From assembly GCA_026874595.1 (NCBI GenBank), contig CM049318.1, forward strand, positions 19,018,241 through 19,082,240: 64,000 nucleotides of DNA. The letters run 5' to 3'. Within the stretch, counting starts at the first letter, position 1. Every line of letters begins with the position of its first letter. Source of the stretch: Sipunculus nudus (Eukaryota > Annelida > Sipuncula > Golfingiida > Sipunculidae). Positions 50,601 through 56,600 of the stretch are shown here, one piece after another. Both the position numbers and the translations under genes were made by a program. The notes below the pieces were generated by a model. The model was not told the DNA's origin. It searched no databases and was given only the letters and a program-made list of their open reading frames with translations.

Positions 50601-53600
50601 TTTTACTTTCCATTGCTTTAAGGCCCTGTCGAAGGAACAGAAGGTGATTTCTTACAGATGCTTTGGGAGCAGAATGTGCCACTGGTCGTTATGGTAACGA
50701 ATGTGGTTGAAAAGAAAAAGGTTTGTGTCTAAGCACTTTATGATGCATACATCTCAATATATGTTGCTTTGCTAAAAATAATTGCCATGCTGAATATATG
50801 TTTTTTCATCTCAAGCAAAACTCACTAAGCGCTCCTGTCTTTAAAGAACACATTAAGTTTAAAAGTTACAATTATCTTTATTGGATAGCCAGGCCATAGG
50901 TTCAACTAAACTCATCCGCCTCCTGAAAACGATAAATTTCATACCTTCAAATCTGGATTTTCCCACAGCACGTCTAAGCTAAATTTACGTGGAGACTCAA
51001 TTTGAGATAACTTTTATCAGTCAAACTTTATATTTTACTGTTATCTTTTAATCATTAACTTAGTATTTGCCTATTATTTATCAAAGAATAATCTATGTTG
51101 ATGTCATGTTGATGTCAAGGCCACTTTGTCTCAAAATATCAAGGTTTTAACTCTTGATCAGCTATTCCTCTTTATTCAGGAATGTATATACTTTTCTTGT
51201 AGAACAAATGTCAGCAATACTGGCCCGATCGTAAAGTAGTCGGAGAAATTTCATTCAGAGGGATGACCGTGCGGAAACTTGAGGAGAAGAGATACCCTCA
51301 TTACATCATACGCCGACTCGGACTATCTAAGGTAAATATTTTGTGGAATACATTCCATTACAAAAAACTGAAAGATTGTCTGTTTTCTGTCCTTGTTAAT
51401 ATTCTGAACTGGTAAATGTCATTCCAAAATGTAAAACCATGAAAAAGTGTAAATGACGCTTTGTTAACGGACGTGCATTCTTGCTCAGTTGCTTTGCCGC
51501 TTAATTAATTCTAAAGTGAATAAAAAAAGGGTGTCTTTTATAAACGTAAGTATCACTGTTATTGGCACGATAATAAATTAAAACATATAGTCACATAGGT
51601 ATTTCATAAGTCTGTCATCAGATTGTCCTCATGAAATGAGTGAATATATAGCAAGGTCTGTAAACTTTATTGGTTTATTATCAGTCCTGGCCATCGAGTG
51701 GTTATTGCGTTTGACTAGCGAAACGGTGCACTATATATGGGATGTAATTTAATTTCGTCTATTGCAAAACTATCACTTATTCTTGATAGGAATGGAGAGA
51801 TATATGCATATCCAGTATTCTGGTATGTAAATGTTCTCAGGTAGAGAATTGGTTTACGTCGTCTAGAGATAACAATCCTGATCGTATGGGCTATTAGATT
51901 CTCCCATTAGAATAAGTTGTGTATACCCGGGGTTGGCTGGTCCAGGGAGAGAATGGGGTACAGTACTGATAAGAATGTGACGTACAAGCACAGATGAAGG
52001 TAAAGCCATAGAAATAAATGCATCACAAAAAATGCAAGGCACTACGCTGAATTAATGGTAATCTTAACTGGTCTTACATGGATGTTCCTTGCATGGGCTC
52101 CGCTTCAGGGTGTGCACGTTAGTCCTCTAACTTCATATTATAGTATGCCAGAGAGACCGGCTGTGCTTTTCACACAGTCTGATTCCCAGTCCTATAGCAA
52201 AACATCCATGTCCGGACTAGCCAGGGTCACGCCCAACATCTGATAACTCAGTTATCACAAGATCTTCCCTTTTATATTTGAGAATGTGCGTGAAAAATCA
52301 AGCACAGGTTCCGAAAATCAAGACTAGAACCGACAGCTCCTAATGATCTGGCTTAGTATCCAGACATTCTCTAACCACAGGGCAATCGGGACACCTGCAA
52401 AAATGGTGGGAACAATCTCTTATATATCGCTTATGGATCTGTATCAGGATGGCGTGGAGCGGGACTTGGATCACATTCAGTACACCTCGTGGCCCGACCA
52501 TGGTGTCCCGGACAGTCCTGCTGCCTTTTTAAACTTCCTCAAACGTGCTCAACAAATGTACAAACCAAAATCCGGTCCAACAGCTGTCCATTGCAGGTAT
52601 GCTCTACCGATGCTTGTTCTCTTACTCTCTAAAGATATCTGTATTATAGTCATATTCATTTTTTTTGTGAAGCACATATAGAGAGGGAATATTGATAGAC
52701 ATTTTTTATAGTGCTCTCCTTGTAACATTTCAACATGTGGCAGGGGGTTACTTCTTTCCCAACATCAACCAGCATCATTCACCATTAACCAACTCAGTCA
52801 GCTTATGCATACATCAAAGCACATGGGTATATACAACCTTTACTTACTTTAAATACTGTATAGGTTTGCACACATCATATGACATATTGTTTTAAATAAC
52901 ATGAACATCAAATACTACATGATTTTTAACAGCGCTGGTGTTGGTAGAACCGGGACATATTTGGCTATAGACTACCTTCTTAATCAAGCCAAGGCTGAGG
53001 GCCAGATCAACGTGTTCCAGTGCGTGGAAATGATGAGGCGAGACAGGGTCAACATGGTGCCGACCTTGGTAAGTGTAGCCCTATCATTTGCTTACAAAGA
53101 AATACAATCTTAACCTTTATGACATCCAATTAACCCATAAATACGTGCATATAGAAGCCCGCAACACCATCTGAAGCATCAATCCAGCTGATCACCACTC
53201 CTTTAGCAAGGTCCCTTTAAGAACAACGGATCAGAGTGACCAGGCTTGTGCCATTATCATCAAAATGAGGAAAAGCCGAACCTCACTCTTTGACAGTGTC
53301 AACCATTCAATCACAATAAATCCCGTTAACACAACTAGTCGATCCATATCCATTGTTCCAAAGGTTATCATAGAAGTGAGGATGCCTGGTATTCTATGAA
53401 ATACTGATGACTCCCTAACGTTTAAAAGCTTGTCATAGTATGTTACACCGTGCTGACACTAATATTTGCAATCTGTTTTTTAAATGATTAATTATCGATA
53501 TAAATTAATTTCAGGACCAATACATCTAATACACGAGAGCCTGATGGAAGCCCTGCACTGTGGTCAGACTGTATACGAGGCAGCCAAATACGACGGCTTT

Positions 53601-56600
53601 ACTACTAGTGTTGTTAAAGAAGCACTCAACCAGCAATTCATCGTGAGTGACTATCTGCCAACATCTGATTGCCTTGCCTTATAAAATAGATTCATTTGAG
53701 TCACTTATTGTGTTCCACTTCTTTTATAGTTTAGTACTGGAGCTTATGTTAAGGTACGTAAGTATTCATATTTATATGCAATATTATGACCGGGAGAGAA
53801 GCACCCAACTGTGTGGCCAAAGGTCCGGGGTTCTACGGTTTTCAAGTCATTCCTGGCCCTGATATGAAGGCCTGCAACACACATGTAACGCAAAAAACTG
53901 GTTTTATATATCATTATACACAGAACTGAAGGAAGGCCAGTATTCTAACGATTAATACATGTTGGGATGAATGGTCAGTGAAGTAGGTAAATATATAAGC
54001 ATGAAACATACGGCCATTTGATGAGCGTAAATCGTGATGTCACTGATGACAAAGACGTCACGCGACGCAAAGAAAGGTGGCAGTAAAGAGGTCTCACCAC
54101 CTTCCGTCTACGGTTCACCACGTTCTTGAAAATCGTGGGAGGAATTGGTAGGAGTTGCCTTTACCTTAAGGAACAATAGAGGACGTGAGTGAACGTGGGT
54201 TGTCTTCGGGGTCCACACTCTCATTGGAAGTAAATACAGAAAAGGATAGGATAGAACATGGCTCAGGGGTAGTTTTCCAGGAACAGTCGTCATTTCAACT
54301 GACAAAAAAGTTTTCAGGTACAACATTGGTTGACATCCAAAACTAATAGTAGCAGCTCGAAATTTTTCTTTTTTAGCATCATCCTCCCCCTAGGGTCTGC
54401 GTCTCCATATCAGATGCTTTTTTCATTAAAAATATGTTTATGTTTCAGATGCTCAGGAAGTTGACTCCTCACTTGTGCCCCAAAGATTCCGCTGACGCAA
54501 CCACGGATGAGAACAGGAACAAGAACAGGAACCAGGAGTTCATCCCTCCTGACAAATGGCGCCCGAAACTGATGACGGCGTCGGCTGGATGCAACGACTA
54601 CATCAACGGAGTGTTTGTTCACGTATGTAGTTATGTTGCTTGTTTCGTGGGGAATGGAAAGTGTGTTTATGGTTTCTGATAAACACCCATACTGTGCTCG
54701 CGCGCGTCATTAAAAAACACAGTGACATAATAGAATAACGATCTTCGTGATATTTTAGAGGAATCGTCGTAATAATTTATAGAATGAGACTCACAACAAT
54801 TGTCTCGAGACACCGGTAAACACACAGGAAATTCGTTCTGACGAAAGAAGTACCATGAAACAAAACAAACCTTGTATTTTCATTTGGCATCTGTGTTATA
54901 TATTTATTCAACATATTTTATACAGGGTAACCAGTTCAGGGCCCTGTCATTATACAATAAGATAAAATATACATAAAGTGATAAAATATAAAAATATACA
55001 TAAAGTGATAAAACATATAATATACTTATGATATGTTGAACACACCAATTATACAAGTACATTTATATATTACATATCAGACAATTATTATGGCATATAC
55101 ATAATAATGCACAAACCCGTTCCTAAGTAAAAATCACAATTAAGTGAATTATACAGTCACGAAAAAAATGTGTGTCAGATTACTTCTATACAAATCATCA
55201 ATAACACTTGTATGTCAATCACATATACGGATGTTGTTTCCTTTAACAAGATGTCTGTGGAGCTTTAAAATGAGTGATATAATTATATTTTAATTTTTTT
55301 TGTGGAAGTCTGCTAAATATTAAGAACTTCTTCATCTTATAGTGTCGCAGACACTTTTATATACATGTGCTGATTATTTGACAGGGATACCAGAAGAAGC
55401 ACGCCTATGTGGCCGCTCAGAGCCCCCTGCCTCACACGGTCGTAGATCTGTTGCGTCTGGCCCAGGACTATGAATGTACCACTATCATAGCGCTCAACGA
55501 GACAGGCGGAGAAGAGGTTGTTAAATAATACATATTAGTTTTCATAAAAAAATAGTATATCCGAGAAAATGTTAGATTTATTGTTACCCGTGCACTATTA
55601 CAGCTGTCCCCTGTGGATATGCACATTGATTGTGACGACGTGTTGACAGACTGGTTATACAGATCAGTTAAATCCAAGATGTAGGCGGAAAAAACTTTTA
55701 CTAGAGAATATCATTTCTTAGGGGAAACGTATTTATTTTTAACATACGGGAACTAACGGCTTACTTCCAAATCAATTTAATCAATCACGGCTGTAATTAA
55801 ATACATTTTTTATCACTTTGACTGAGAGAAGTCATGGATTCTGTATATGGAATGGACAGCCTTTATGTTAAAACATTTTGCATGTGTTTCTTAGAGTGTT
55901 ATCGCATACATATTTCACATTATCATATAGTTCCAGGATTGTCCAGACTATTGGGGCGACGACAGCTTGGATTTTAAACCTTTTACTGTGAAGATGGCCG
56001 AAGAAATGGACTACGTGAACTTCGTAATTCGACAATTCCAGCTCGGATACAAGGTTTGTCTATACCCTACCTTCATTAACGAAAAGAAATGGCGTATAAA
56101 ATTTAATCTCTATCATTACTGCCGCCAACGATAATACCAGATGTTTTCATAAATTATGTAATCACCGCTGTTTATACGTGTTTCAACATAATGTGACTTC
56201 AATTTATCATGGAATTTCAAAGATACTGGAACGTTTGGAGTGAATCGATTTCATCTAAGCGTAGATCCAAATTCACCTGTCTTATCGTGTTTTATTTTCC
56301 CCACACTATATCCAAGGAAGAATTAATTAATGTTCACCTTTTCTTCCTTTGTACAAGCCTCACGGAAGCCAGGTATCAGAAAGTATGAACACTACTAATA
56401 TAATAAGTGGGTATAACTAATCTTCTGCTCTTCGACCACTCTTTTCATGTTTAAAAGACTGCAATACTTCCACTTTTTATTAATCACTGCAGGCAGAAAC
56501 ATCCACAGTGGTACAGATCCAAATGAAATCCTGGCAGCCCGGAACACTCCCAAACACATCACAAATACTCTCACTTTACCAGGAGGCAAAGAATATACAG

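Noticed and set aside
51690-51735. tRNA-like A box (GGCCATCGAGTGGTTA)
   Set aside because: No B box at the expected distance; too little to call a tRNA or SINE.
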